Of a stretch of 64,000 nt of DNA, positions 1 to 8,180 are shown piece by piece. The stretch spans positions 434,001-498,000 of the forward strand of contig CAWKDV010000002.1 of NCBI GenBank assembly GCA_963848495.1, written 5' to 3'. The DNA comes from JAICJR01 sp963848495. Its GTDB lineage: Bacteria > Actinomycetota > Thermoleophilia > Solirubrobacterales > Thermoleophilaceae. The number at the start of each line of letters is the position of its first letter. Within the stretch, counting starts at the first letter, position 1. The notes beneath the pieces were generated by a model, which was given only the letters and a program-made list of their open reading frames with translations, was not told where the DNA came from and ran no database searches. Made by a program: the position numbers and the translations under genes.

Positions 1-547
1 CGTTGCCGCTCAGGTAGCGCTCCCAGTCGTTGATATCGCGGTAGCGCCGCTCCCACACGTCCCCCTTCTTCGCCTCCTCCGGAAGCTTCTGGCGGCCGAG
101 GTTCTCGGGGTGCACACGCACCACGAGCACCTCCTCGTAGTGCGAGCGGTTGAAGATGCCGATCTGCCCGCGCGCGGGCAGCCGCTGCGCGTAGCGCCAG
201 AGGTAGTCGTGATCGAGCTCCTCCGAGGAGGGGACCTTGAAGCTGTGTACGGCGACCCCTTGCGGGTTGACGCCGCTCATCACGTGCCGGATCGTGCCGT
301 CCTTGCCCGCGGCGTCCATCGCCTGGAGCACCACCAGGAGACCCCAGGTGTCCTGCGCGGCGAGCCGCGCCTGGTACTCGCAGAGCATCTCCACCCCGTC
401 CCCCAGCAGCGCCACGCCCTCCTTCTTCTTCGTGACCCCGCCCTTGTAGCGCGGGTCGAAGTCATCGGGCAGGCGGACCTTCGAGCCGGGCTTCACGCGA
501 AGCGGCTCGATGGCCTTGGCGATGCGCTGTCCCCTCTCGTCAGCCAC
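1..547 (-). CDS. ppk2: Polyphosphate kinase 2 family protein (partial, runs off left edge)
   Basis: PPK2 proteins move phosphate between polyphosphate and nucleotides in the cytoplasm. About 182 N-terminal residues are visible and the frame is open at the window edge (full proteins are roughly 260-300 residues). The Walker-A-like stretch AMDAAGKDGTIRHVMSG lies near residues 76-92 and the Walker-B-like region FNRSHYEEVLVVRVHP near residues 136-151; both are hallmarks of the family. The start is a GTG at 547, chosen because the family N-terminus begins there. It overlaps the stop of the upstream YihY gene by 8 bp, which suggests translational coupling at the end of a long minus-strand run. Whether it uses ADP, GDP or AMP cannot be told from this part. 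Confidence 0.9.
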   Translation of the reverse strand, partial: MADERGQRIAKAIEPLRVKPGSKVRLPDDFDPRYKGGVTKKKEGVALLGDGVEMLCEYQARLAAQDTWGLLVVLQAMDAAGKDGTIRHVMSGVNPQGVAVHSFKVPSSEELDHDYLWRYAQRLPARGQIGIFNRSHYEEVLVVRVHPENLGRQKLPEEAKKGDVWERRYRDINDWERYLSGN

Positions 548-1457
548 GGGTCCGCCAGTCAGCTTCGAGGGCGCGCCGGCCCAGGTCATCACCCGGATCA
601 GGTGAACCGGCGGTGCCGGAGGCCGTCGCGTTCAGGAACATCGCCGACACGACCACCCGGGCGATCAGGTAGAGGCCGAGCAGCACGACGGTGGCGGCCC
701 CGAGCGTGCCGTAGAGCTTTGGCGAGCGCTCGAGCTTGTCGGACAGGTAGTAGACGGTGAACAGGTGGATCGCGGTGAACCCGATCGCCGCGAGCACGGC
801 GCCGGGCAGCAGCGACCGCCGGCGGGCCCCCTCGCCCTTTGGCAGCAGGTCGAGCGCGAGCAGGGCCAGGGCCGCGTACGCGACCAGCGTTCCGGCGGTG
901 GCCAATACCCCCACCGCGGGTGCGTGGTGGCGGACCCACGAGGTGAACGTGGTGAGGGCCAGCCCCACGACGAAGATGCCCGTGAAGCTGGCGCTGGCGC
1001 GCAAGGGCCTCCGCACGCGTGAGGGCTTGATCTGCCAGGCCACGAATGCCGCGACGCGCAGCGCCCGGACCGCGCCGAGGCCGAAGTAGAGCACCAGCAC
1101 GAACCCGCTTACCAGTAGGTACCAGCGCGCGCTGGAACCGTCGTCCACGGCGTGCGCCGCCGAGCGGGCCGCGACGCCGCTCAGGCCGAAGCTCTTTGCG
1201 GCGTCCGTGAGGCTCCCCTCGCTCGAGCGCACCCAGAAGCTGGCGATCGCCGCGGCGATCAGGCCGAACGACACCAGCCAGAAGAACAGCCGGTAGGCGA
1301 GCCCGCCCGCGAGCAGCCCGGCGCCCGAGCGCTGCTCGCGCTCGAAGGACCGGATCGCCAGCCGCGCCCACGGCAGCCGCCGCGCGCGCGACTCCGCGGA
1401 GTCGCGCAGACGCTGAGTCCGGACGGTGGCGCGTTCGGCGGTCTCGCGCAGGCGCAC
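540..1457 (-). CDS. YihY/BrkB family inner-membrane protein
   Basis: A 305-residue polytopic membrane protein of the YihY/virulence factor BrkB family, formerly mis-called RNase BN. A basic N-terminus is followed by six hydrophobic segments. The family-typical GGLAYRLFFWLVSF near residues 50-65 and the LYGTLGAATVVLLGLYLIA region near residues 242-262 are visible. The start is GTG at 1457, only 3 bp after the DUF7144 stop, and the stop overlaps the ppk2 start, so it is probably co-transcribed with both. The biochemical function of the family is not established; membership rests on pattern and length. Confidence 0.87.
   Translation of the reverse strand: MRLRETAERATVRTQRLRDSAESRARRLPWARLAIRSFEREQRSGAGLLAGGLAYRLFFWLVSFGLIAAAIASFWVRSSEGSLTDAAKSFGLSGVAARSAAHAVDDGSSARWYLLVSGFVLVLYFGLGAVRALRVAAFVAWQIKPSRVRRPLRASASFTGIFVVGLALTTFTSWVRHHAPAVGVLATAGTLVAYAALALLALDLLPKGEGARRRSLLPGAVLAAIGFTAIHLFTVYYLSDKLERSPKLYGTLGAATVVLLGLYLIARVVVSAMFLNATASGTAGSPDPGDDLGRRALEADWRTRG
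588..606. promoter_or_regulatory. Degenerate copy of the 8-3-8 palindrome, upstream of ppk2
   Basis: ATCACCCGgatCAGGTGAA lies about 40 bp upstream of the ppk2 start, inside the YihY 3' end. It keeps the 8-3-8 geometry of the three better sites at 1972, 2726 and 8076 but has two mismatches in the right arm. Binding is inferred only. Confidence 0.3.
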
Positions 1458-1460
1458 GGC

Positions 1461-1919
1461 CTACGACTCGGCGGGCTCCAGGCGCCCGTGCACCGCCAGC
1501 GCGTAGATCACGAGGATGTCGAGGCCGAGGATCGTCAGCGACCAGACCGGGTAGGCGCTGGCGAACGCCAGTTGGCCGAGCGCGTTCACGAACGCGACAC
1601 CGATCCCGAACAGACGGGCCACCAGGTTACCCCGGCCGATGGCGATGGCCGCGGCGATCTGGAGCACGCCGAGGATGAGGACGATCCAGCCCCAGGCGCT
1701 CAGGTTGGCCACGAGGATGTGCGCGTGGTGCGGGATGACCTTGGAGCCGGCCACCGCCGCGATGCCGTGCATCAGGTTCATGCAGCCGGCCAGCGCGATG
1801 ATCGTGCCGGCGAAGGTGATCCAGCCCTTCGACGTCCCACCGCCCTCGTAGCCGTACCGGGCCAGATCGGCCGCGGACGGTCCGCCCGCCTGCCGAGTGT
1901 CTGCGATAGGTGCGGTCAT
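1461..1919 (-). CDS. DUF7144-type four-helix membrane protein
   Basis: A small (152-residue) integral membrane protein with four hydrophobic helices after a short soluble N-terminus. The pattern GWITFAGTIIALAGCMNLMHGIAA followed by WGWIVLILGVLQI and YPVWSLTILGLDILVIYAL is the one seen in actinobacterial DUF7144 proteins; each part reappears in the paralogue at 9228-9665. The start at 1919 is supported by GGAGGG 5-10 nt upstream; a longer reading from 1997 lacks such a site. Function unknown. A 19-bp palindrome lies about 53 bp upstream. Confidence 0.82.
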   Translation of the reverse strand: MTAPIADTRQAGGPSAADLARYGYEGGGTSKGWITFAGTIIALAGCMNLMHGIAAVAGSKVIPHHAHILVANLSAWGWIVLILGVLQIAAAIAIGRGNLVARLFGIGVAFVNALGQLAFASAYPVWSLTILGLDILVIYALAVHGRLEPAES

Positions 1920-1947
1920 TGCGCCCTCCTTCGTGGGTGGAGCGACG

Positions 1948-2730
1948 CTAGGCGCGCCGCGGCGGCGCGACATCATCCGAACCGGATGATTCGTCACGCC
2001 GCTTGCGTGCGTACTCGCCCGGCCTCCAGAGGCTGACGAGCCCGGCGATCAGCGTGACCACGAAGACCTGCCCGATGAACATCTCGAGGCCGGCGAACAT
2101 CTGGCCTGGCTGCGCGGCAGGCACGAGGTTGCCGTAGCCGGTGGTGGTGATGGTGGTGATGCTGAAGAAGAGGAAGTCGCCGGTACCAGTCTGTGCGCCC
2201 GGCCCGAAGAACGGGCCCGGCTGGAGTCGCTCGATCGCGACGTAGAGGAACGTGAACAGGATGGCCAGCATCAGGTAGACGCTGACCGCGCCGAGGATCG
2301 TGCGGAAGCCCACCTCGGTCTCCGTGATCACCGCCCGCAGGATCGAAATGGCAGCCGCCGCGAGCAGGAAGACCTGGAGCACCGCGCTCAGCCCGAGCAG
2401 CCAGCCCTCACCGCTGGCGGCGGACGACGCGGCGAGCGCGATCGACAGCAGCGCCAGGCGGCCGGCCCAGCGCACGGTCACGTGCCCCGCCCGTGCCGTC
2501 GCGAGCGCCACGGTGGCGCTGGTCACGGCCACCGTGATCGTGAGCACCCCCGTCCAGCCCCTGTAGGAGGTGAGCGAGCCGAGCACATAGGTCGCCAGCA
2601 CGAGCAGCAGCACGAGGCCGAACGCGTTCGTCATCCGCCCGGCGATGCCGGCCCAGCGCTGCCCAGGCTTACGAGACGTACCGGCCACCAGCGTCGCCAG
2701 CATCGGGCCGCGGGGGCCCGCGGGCATCAT
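1948..2730 (-). CDS. Two-pore-helix ion channel family protein (K+ channel-like)
   Basis: About 260 residues. Five or six hydrophobic segments precede a C-terminal pore module containing FFSITTITTTGYGNLVP, a canonical potassium selectivity filter (TTGYG), followed by a final transmembrane helix and a short basic tail. It is therefore a small voltage-sensor-less or degenerate-sensor channel in the cell membrane. The start (tandem ATG at 2730/2727) is 2 bp beyond the stop of the upstream sensor kinase, so the two are probably translated from one message. No RCK/TrkA domain is attached. Specificity for K+ is inferred from the filter. Confidence 0.88.
   Translation of the reverse strand: MMPAGPRGPMLATLVAGTSRKPGQRWAGIAGRMTNAFGLVLLLVLATYVLGSLTSYRGWTGVLTITVAVTSATVALATARAGHVTVRWAGRLALLSIALAASSAASGEGWLLGLSAVLQVFLLAAAAISILRAVITETEVGFRTILGAVSVYLMLAILFTFLYVAIERLQPGPFFGPGAQTGTGDFLFFSITTITTTGYGNLVPAAQPGQMFAGLEMFIGQVFVVTLIAGLVSLWRPGEYARKRRDESSGSDDVAPPRRA
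1972..1990. promoter_or_regulatory. Perfect 8-3-8 palindrome ATCATCCGaacCGGATGAT
   Basis: A perfect inverted repeat with 8-bp arms and a 3-bp centre, about 53 bp upstream of the DUF7144 start and inside the 3' end of the channel gene. The same architecture recurs at 2726-2744 and 8076-8094. It is a candidate operator for a dimeric regulator; the regulator is unknown. Confidence 0.5.
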
Positions 2731-2744
2731 CCCTATGGGGTGAT
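2726..2744. promoter_or_regulatory. Near-perfect 8-3-8 palindrome at channel start
   Basis: ATCATCCCtatGGGGTGAT overlaps both the end of the sensor kinase gene and the ATG of the channel gene. It has one mismatch between arms and the same geometry as the 1972 and 8076 sites. The position over a start codon would suit repression of an internal promoter or RNA-level control. Confidence 0.4.
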
Positions 2745-4310
2745 CCCGCTGAGCACGGTGGCCGGGATGTCCGCGGAGATGCGCGTCCCGCCACCCGCCG
2801 GGCTCGTGACCGTGAAGCGGCCGCCGCTGCCCTCCACACGGTCGCGCAGCCCCTGGAGCCCGGCGCCGCTCTCCACGGCGCCGCCGACGCCGTCGTCTGC
2901 GATCTCGATGTGCAGCACGCCGTCGGACCAGGCGGCGCCGGCCTCGATCGAGGATGCCAGCGAGTGCTTCTGCGCATTCGTGAGCGACTCGACGAGCACG
3001 AAGTAGGCCGTGTTCTCCGCCGTGTCGTCGTAGCGCAGTGGCGCCAGCTCGAGCTTGGTGACGGGCACGCTCGAGCGCGCGGCCACGCCCCGGATCGCCC
3101 GCGCCAGCCCGTGCTGCTTGAGCACCGGCGGCTGAAGCCCGTGCGCCAGGGCCCGCAGCTCGTCGATCGCCGCGAGCAGGTCGCGCTCGGCCTGGTCGAT
3201 CAGGGCGGGGGCGCGGGAGGGTGCCTGCCTGGCCTCCTCGGCCGCGATCCCGAGGAAGACGGCAAGCGCGGTGAGCCGCTGCTGGGCCCCGTCGTGCAGG
3301 TTGTGTTCGATCCGCTGCCGTTCGATGTCGGCCGCCTTGGCGAGTCGCTCGCGCGAGGCGCGCAGCTTCGCGGCGTAGTCGTCGCGCTCGGAAACCAGCG
3401 CCGCCAGGCCTAGCGCGGCCAGCGCCGCGGCCACGATGTAGAGCTGCGTGCCGAGCACGCCCCAGGTGATCGAGTGGAAGCCGAACGGGCCTTCGAAGTG
3501 CGTCGTCGCCCAAACCGCGTAGGCGGATGCGATAGCGAGGCAGAGCGTCGCGCCGCGCGCCCCGAAGCGCCAGGCGACGACCATCAGGGCGGGGAGGACG
3601 AGGTAGCCGATCGGCCGCACGCTGTGCAGGCTGAGTGCGCTCAGCCCCAGGACGGCCAGGAGCAGGAAGGCCGCCTCTGTCAGCCTGCCCCTCAGCCACT
3701 CGACCGACGGCGGCACGTGCCAGGCGATCATCAGCGGCACGACGAGGAGCGCGCCGGAGAGGTCTCCGAGCCACCACGTCCGCCACAGCCGCGGCAGGGC
3801 ATGGGTCGCGACCACGCCTCCGAACCGCAGCGAGATCAGGCCGAGGGTGGCGCTGATCGCCGTGCCGATCGCCAGCGCGGCCACCATTCGGACCAGGCGG
3901 GACACGCTCGCGAGCGGGGACCCATCCGGCACCCACCTGCGGATCAGGAGCGCGGCCACGATCACCTCGGCGAGGTTCCCGGCGGTCTGGCCGACGGCGG
4001 AGCCGATCGGCAGCGACGTGTAGTTGTTAGCCAGCAGGTCGCCGGCGACCACCGCCGGCCAGTACTGGAGCCCGTACAGGTAGAGGAAGCCGATCCCGAC
4101 GCCCACCGGCAGCCAGACGATCCCAGCCACCGGGCCGGTGAAATGCAGGGCAAAGCCGAGATGGGCGGCTCCGTAGTAGAGCCCGACGAGCACCAGGAAC
4201 GGGACGACCCGGTCGCGGCCGAACGCGCGTGCGGCGTCCGCGCCCGGCGAAGGGCGCCCGGGCGTGAGCTCGGCGGTCAGACCGATGTCCTCCATGACTA
4301 CGGGGAGCAT
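2733..4310 (-). CDS. MASE1-domain sensor histidine kinase (HisKA_3 type)
   Basis: Membrane sensor of a two-component system, about 525 residues. The N-terminal 280 residues form an eight-helix MASE1-like sensor (WLPVGVGIGFLYLYGLQYWP near the start). A HisKA_3 dimerisation domain with the phosphoacceptor box IEHNLHDGAQQR lies near residue 335, followed by a HATPase domain with ESLTNAQKHS (N-box), DDGVGG and GAGLQGLRDR. No receiver gene is adjacent; the nearest NarL-type regulator is at 6412-7131, on the same strand upstream. The start is placed at 4310 (4295 is also possible); the longer upstream frame overlaps HdeD and is not believed. Confidence 0.88.
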   Translation of the reverse strand: MLPVVMEDIGLTAELTPGRPSPGADAARAFGRDRVVPFLVLVGLYYGAAHLGFALHFTGPVAGIVWLPVGVGIGFLYLYGLQYWPAVVAGDLLANNYTSLPIGSAVGQTAGNLAEVIVAALLIRRWVPDGSPLASVSRLVRMVAALAIGTAISATLGLISLRFGGVVATHALPRLWRTWWLGDLSGALLVVPLMIAWHVPPSVEWLRGRLTEAAFLLLAVLGLSALSLHSVRPIGYLVLPALMVVAWRFGARGATLCLAIASAYAVWATTHFEGPFGFHSITWGVLGTQLYIVAAALAALGLAALVSERDDYAAKLRASRERLAKAADIERQRIEHNLHDGAQQRLTALAVFLGIAAEEARQAPSRAPALIDQAERDLLAAIDELRALAHGLQPPVLKQHGLARAIRGVAARSSVPVTKLELAPLRYDDTAENTAYFVLVESLTNAQKHSLASSIEAGAAWSDGVLHIEIADDGVGGAVESGAGLQGLRDRVEGSGGRFTVTSPAGGGTRISADIPATVLSGITP

Positions 4311-4350
4311 CCCAAATTCCGCGTAGCCGCGGGGCTTCCGGCGAGTGCTG

Positions 4351-4923
4351 CTACGCCAGGTCGCGACGGGAGATCGCGCGCAGCACGAACGCCTCGCCGA
4401 TCTGGACCGCACCCTCGAGGCAGAGGGCGATCCCGGTGATGAGCGCGAGCGTCTTCACGCTGATCTCGGTGGACGAGGTGATGATCACGCCGCCGGCGAT
4501 GAAGACCACCGCACGCGCCAGCGCGTGCAGCCGGTAGGGCCCGATGATCGCCCGGGCGAGGGCGAGCGCCCCCGCCACGAGGAAGTAGATCCCGAGGGCC
4601 ATCGAGACCACCACGACGGTGTTGCCGGGGTGCCGGATGACGATCGCGCCGGCGATCAGGGAGAGCGCGCCGAGCAGCAGCCCTCCGGCGCCCCGATCCT
4701 CGTCGAGGACGGTCCGGGCGATCAGCAGCACGCCGATCACGAGCAGGTAGATTCCGACGATCGTCGCCAGCGCCTTGAGCGAGCGGCTCGGGTCGCTGAG
4801 CACGAGGACGCCCACCAAGACGCCGAGCCCGCCGCTCAGCAGGAGCACGTACCAGTACTTCGCCTCGAGCGGAATGCTGCTCGCCTGTTGCTCGCGCGTC
4901 GGCGGCGAGTAGATCTCAGCCAC
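4351..4923 (-). CDS. HdeD/DUF308 family membrane protein
   Basis: A 190-residue protein with six short hydrophobic helices made of three HdeD-like helix pairs (DUF308). The repeats GLGVLVGVLVLSDP, GALSLIAGAIVIRHPG and GGVIITSST are typical of this group. In enterobacteria HdeD is an acid-resistance membrane protein; here a general envelope-stress role is only inferred. The ATG at 4923 overlaps the end of the upstream SHOCT gene by 8 bp, and the gap to the kinase start is about 40 bp, so it sits inside the same minus-strand run. Confidence 0.85.
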   Translation of the reverse strand: MAEIYSPPTREQQASSIPLEAKYWYVLLLSGGLGVLVGVLVLSDPSRSLKALATIVGIYLLVIGVLLIARTVLDEDRGAGGLLLGALSLIAGAIVIRHPGNTVVVVSMALGIYFLVAGALALARAIIGPYRLHALARAVVFIAGGVIITSSTEISVKTLALITGIALCLEGAVQIGEAFVLRAISRRDLA

Positions 4924-6306
4924 TCAGCAGGAGCCCCTTCTGGGTCGTGTACTCCTCGTCCGTCAGCGCGCCGCTGTCGTGCAGCGACGCGAGGCGCTCG
5001 AGCTCGCCGAGGCGACCGCCGTTCCCCGCACCGGACTGCGGGGCGGCATGGGCATCGGGGTGGCCCCGGCGAGCGTCGAGCCATGCGCGCGCACGGCGCG
5101 TCGCGTCGCCCGCGCGCGCGTCTGGGCACTCCCTCGCGGTCTGCCTTCTCAGCAACTCGATGCCGAGCGCGAGCAGCGCCGCGATGATGAGGATCGGGAC
5201 GATGTGGCGCAAGGCGGGTGTGGGACCCCACGCCAGCACGAGCAGGTAGACGAGCGTCGCAGCCGCGTAGACGCGCAACGGATGCTCGCGGAACGAGGGC
5301 GCCAGCACCTGGCGCAGCGCGATCGCCGGCCGGGTCGGGCCCGCCAGCCAGGCGGCGAGGACGATCGCGAGGCCGTAGACGACGAACGCCAGTGCGATCG
5401 CGCGCAGCAGCGAGGTGCCGATGGACCACGTGTCGTGCGCGGCGGGCCTGACCGACACCGCCTTCACGAGGCTGTTGGTAACCCAGTCGCCCGCGACCCT
5501 CCGGATGAGCAGGCAGAGCACGCCGAGCCCGAAGAAGCACCAGCCGGTGGTGCGCAGCGCGAGGCGCCGGAACGGGCGCCCGAGCCAGATGGCCAGGGCG
5601 AACAGCGCGAACGTGAGCACGGTGAAGATGATCGACAGGTGCCGAATCCCCTTGGCGATGTTCTGAGCCGTCTTGAGCTGCTCCGAACGCAGGATCACCA
5701 GGCGACCTGCTGGAGGGTGGCAGCGTGACGCCGAGGCGTCTGCTGCACCGCGCCGCGCGCCCCGCTCGAGCCGACCTTGGACCGCGCGGCCGCCACCTGC
5801 GACCCCACGCCCAGCGTGCTCGCGAGCTGGTCCACGAGCACGTGCAGGTCGAGCACTACCTCCCCGTTCGACGTCGAGACCGTCTTGCTGCCGCCGTTCA
5901 GGACGGCCAGCAGCTGCTTGTGGGCGTTGCGGTTGGCGAGCCGCCAGGCGTTCTGCACACGCGGTCTGGCCAGCAGCTCGGGGGCCGCCCGGTTGGCCAG
6001 CTCGCGCAGGCCGGCCGCGGCCGGCGCCGCAACAGCCTGAGCCTGTGGCGGCAGCGCCGATCGCAGCTCGCCCGCCACGTCCACGTTCGAGAAGAGCTGG
6101 TCCACCAGGTACAGGCCGACGGCGTTCTGGACGTTCTTGTCGGCGAGCAGCTGGGAGCTCGTGTTGGTCCAGTTGTCCGTGTCGAGCGCCTGGCGCTTGA
6201 CCCAGGTCGACATGATCGCCACGAAGCCGCAGATCACGGCCAGCGCGAAGATCCCGCCGATGGCCCAGCGGCGCTTGTGCGACATCGTGTCAGGGGGGGT
6301 GGACAC
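4916..6306 (-). pseudogene. Large SHOCT membrane protein, frame broken twice near 5717 and 5739
   Basis: Two overlapping frames (5695-6306 and 4916-5698) together look like one actinobacterial membrane protein. It has an N-terminal TM helix after SHKRRW, a periplasmic helical domain starting NWTNTSSQLL, four further TM helices beginning after LRSEQLKTAQNIAKG, and a C-terminal SHOCT motif LASLHDSGALTDEEY. Removing single bases at 5739 and 5717 gives an unbroken 463-codon frame reading GAVQQRLGVTLPPAGRLVI. As deposited, the first frame ends in TGA overlapping a GTG (GTGA), so coupled translation of two polypeptides is an alternative. Start GTG 6306 is chosen for GGAG just upstream. Function unknown. 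Confidence 0.7.
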
Positions 6307-6411
6307 GTGCGTCTCCGTGATCGCCAGCTTCGAACCGCGAGGCGGCACGAGCAAGGGCGCGCGCAGGTGTCCGCCGGGGGGGCCCGCACGACGGCGGGCC
6401 CGGCTGGCGCG

Positions 6412-7131
6412 CTACTCCTCTTCGAGCGATCCGAGGAACATCAGCGCGGCGGTGACACGCCGGCTCACGTCGTCTGGATTCGAGAGGTTGAGCTTCATGA
6501 AGATCGCGTTGATGTGCTTCTCGACGGCGCGCTTGGTGAGGAAGAGGGACTCGGCGATCGCCGAGTTGCTCTTGCCGCGCGCGATCTCGGCGAGTACCTC
6601 GTGCTCGCGCGGCGTCAGCTCCGACAGCGGCGAGGCGTTCTCACGCGCCCGCGCCTCGACCAGAACCTCCACGACCTTCGGATCGATCACCGACTCGCCG
6701 GCCACGACCTTCTTGATCGCCGACACCAGCTCGCCGCGGTCGTGCACGCGCTCCTTCAACAGGTACGCACGCCTGGCCGAGCCGCCCTCGAGCAGGGCGA
6801 GCGGGTAGCGCGGCTCGGCGTACTGGCTCAGCACCACCACGCCGATCTCCGGGTAGAGCTCGCGCAGGGCGTGCGCCACCCTGATGCCCTCGTCGCTGCC
6901 CGACGGCGGCATGCGAATGTCCGTGATCACCACGTCCGGCAGCTCCTCCTCGACCGCCGCCATCAGCGTGCGCCCGTCGGCCACCGCTCGTACCACGTCG
7001 ATTTCCGGTGATGTGGACAGGATCAACTCGACCGCCTCCCTCACGAGGTAGGCGTCCTCGGCGATGATCACTCTGATCGGACGCGGACCTGGGCCAGACC
7101 GCGTCCTGCTGTCCACGGTTGCGGGATGCAT
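6412..7131 (-). CDS. NarL/FixJ-type response regulator
   Basis: A 239-residue two-component response regulator. The receiver domain starts PIRVIIAEDAYLVREAV, with the acidic pair near residue 25, the phosphorylated Asp in DVVITDIRMPP and Lys in LLKERVHD. The output domain is a C-terminal LuxR helix-turn-helix (LTPREHEVLAEIARG to KRAVEKHINAIFMKL). The start at 7131 has GGAG upstream; the longer frame from 7185 has no such site. No kinase is directly paired, and the MASE1 kinase at 2733 is a candidate partner. Two inverted repeats sharing ACTACG/CGTAGT lie upstream at 7183 and 7219 and could be its own operators. Confidence 0.92.
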   Translation of the reverse strand: MHPATVDSRTRSGPGPRPIRVIIAEDAYLVREAVELILSTSPEIDVVRAVADGRTLMAAVEEELPDVVITDIRMPPSGSDEGIRVAHALRELYPEIGVVVLSQYAEPRYPLALLEGGSARRAYLLKERVHDRGELVSAIKKVVAGESVIDPKVVEVLVEARARENASPLSELTPREHEVLAEIARGKSNSAIAESLFLTKRAVEKHINAIFMKLNLSNPDDVSRRVTAALMFLGSLEEE

Positions 7132-7182
7132 TTGCTCCGCCCCTCGTTGTGGATCTCGTCTCAACGACGATCTCTCCCGGAA

Positions 7183-7194
7183 CACTACGTAGTG
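7183..7194. promoter_or_regulatory. 12-bp palindrome CACTACGTAGTG
   Basis: A perfect palindrome 52 bp upstream of the response regulator start. It shares the half-site ACTACG with the inverted repeat at 7219-7241. It could be an autoregulatory operator; no direct evidence. Confidence 0.35.
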
Positions 7195-7218
7195 GGTGAG
7201 CGGGAGTCAATGTTGCCG

Positions 7219-7245
7219 ACTACGGGCTCGCAAACCGTAGTTTTT
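7219..7245. promoter_or_regulatory. Inverted repeat ACTACGG...CCGTAGT followed by T5
   Basis: Seven-base arms separated by 9 nt. Read on the plus strand a TTTTT run follows, so it could act as a small terminator. No plus-strand gene ends just before it, and the shared ACTACG half-site with 7183-7194 makes a regulator site equally likely. Confidence 0.35.
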
Positions 7246-7357
7246 GGTCCTGGCCACACCCGTGCTCTCGTGCATGCACCCTGGGCACAGCCGCGGCGGC
7301 CCCGTATGTTCGCCCTGACTGGCGCAATGCGTATGCACCCGATATAGGGAGGCTCAT

Positions 7358-7705
7358 ATGGCCGCAGTTGCACAGGAGACCCACGAAACGCTGGCCGGCC
7401 TCTCCGCCGGCGATGTCGAGCTGCTCGGCGCGGCGCTTGAGATGCGCGAGGAAGCGCGCGAGGCGACCGGACTCGACGGGCGCACCTACGGGCTGGTGAA
7501 GATCGCGGCGCTGATCGCGCTCGACGCGCCGCCCGCGTCGTACATGTGGCAGGTGGCGAACGCCCTCGATGAGGGCGCGACTCCCGAGGACATCCTCGGC
7601 GTACTCAGGGCCGTGGCCCCGCAGGTGGGCGGCCCGAGGACGGTGGCAGCCGCGCCCGAGCTGATGCTGGCGCTCGGACTGGCGCTCCCAGAGGGCGCGG
7701 AGTAA
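7358..7705 (+). CDS. Carboxymuconolactone decarboxylase family protein
   Basis: A 115-residue single-domain CMD/AhpD-like protein, all helical. The core YGLVKIAALIALDAPPASY, GATPEDILGVLRAVAP and VGGPRTVAAAPELMLALG matches the CMD fold. The CxxC peroxidase motif of AhpD is absent, so an antioxidant disulfide role is not supported. A GGGAGG site precedes the ATG by 6 nt. It is followed after 10 bp by a SHOCT gene, and both end at the hairpin at 8031, suggesting a two-gene unit. Substrate unknown. Confidence 0.83.
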   Translation: MAAVAQETHETLAGLSAGDVELLGAALEMREEAREATGLDGRTYGLVKIAALIALDAPPASYMWQVANALDEGATPEDILGVLRAVAPQVGGPRTVAAAPELMLALGLALPEGAE

Positions 7706-7715
7706 GGGGGCGGCC

Positions 7716-8000
7716 ATGCCGATGATGAGACGACGACGTCCGTTGCTCCGAGCCGCCGCCGTGGGCGGTACCGCATACATGGCCGGGAAGGCGGGCGCCC
7801 GTCATGCCCAGGCCGAACAGCAAGAGCCGGCCTACGAAGATGAGCCGGCTCCGGCGCCCCCCGCACCTGCGCGTCCCGCCGGCGGCGGCCTGTCGCCGGA
7901 GGCGATGGAGCAGCTCAAGTCACTGGCGCAGCTACACGACCAGGGCATCCTCACCGATCAGGAGTTCGACCAGCAGAAGGCGAAGCTGCTCGCCGGCTGA
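7716..8000 (+). CDS. Small SHOCT-domain protein
   Basis: 94 residues: a basic N-terminus, a short moderately hydrophobic stretch (AAAVGGTAYMAGKAGA), a Pro/Ala-rich linker, and a C-terminal SHOCT motif LKSLAQLHDQGILTDQEF. SHOCT is a short oligomerisation or membrane-targeting motif of unclear function. The motif is the same as at the end of the broken gene at 4916. Likely co-transcribed with the CMD gene. Confidence 0.82.
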   Translation: MPMMRRRRPLLRAAAVGGTAYMAGKAGARHAQAEQQEPAYEDEPAPAPPAPARPAGGGLSPEAMEQLKSLAQLHDQGILTDQEFDQQKAKLLAG

Positions 8001-8030
8001 GCACCGGCGGGTGCGCGTTTTCCCCCTAGC

Positions 8031-8053
8031 GGCGGCCCCTTCCCGGGGCCGCC
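8031..8053 (+). terminator. Hairpin terminator after CMD-SHOCT unit
   Basis: Perfect 9-bp stem GGCGGCCCC/GGGGCCGCC with a 5-nt loop, 31 bp past the SHOCT stop, followed by GTCTCTTT. It is a plausible intrinsic terminator with a weak T tract, as is common in GC-rich genomes. Confidence 0.6.
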
Positions 8054-8075
8054 GTCTCTTTCGGCACGGCCAGGG

Positions 8076-8094
8076 ATCACCCCGTTCGGATGAT
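8076..8094. promoter_or_regulatory. 8-3-8 palindrome upstream of DUF1269 gene
   Basis: ATCACCCCgttCGGATGAT lies about 87 bp upstream of the DUF1269 start, in non-coding DNA. It has the same geometry and half-site (ATCAYCCS) as the sites at 1972 and 2726. Because it is intergenic, it is the best evidence that the motif is regulatory rather than a coding coincidence. Confidence 0.5.
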
Positions 8095-8180
8095 GTAGGC
8101 GGCAGCGGCCGGCCATAGCTTCAGCCCACGCCCCGCAATCGCGGCGGCGAAGACCAGACTCAACTCAGAAGGAGGTTTCT

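Noticed and set aside
1948..3936. 662-codon minus-strand frame
   Set aside because: Only the last 260 codons (the ion channel) are protein-like; the first part is an out-of-frame shadow of the MASE1 kinase.
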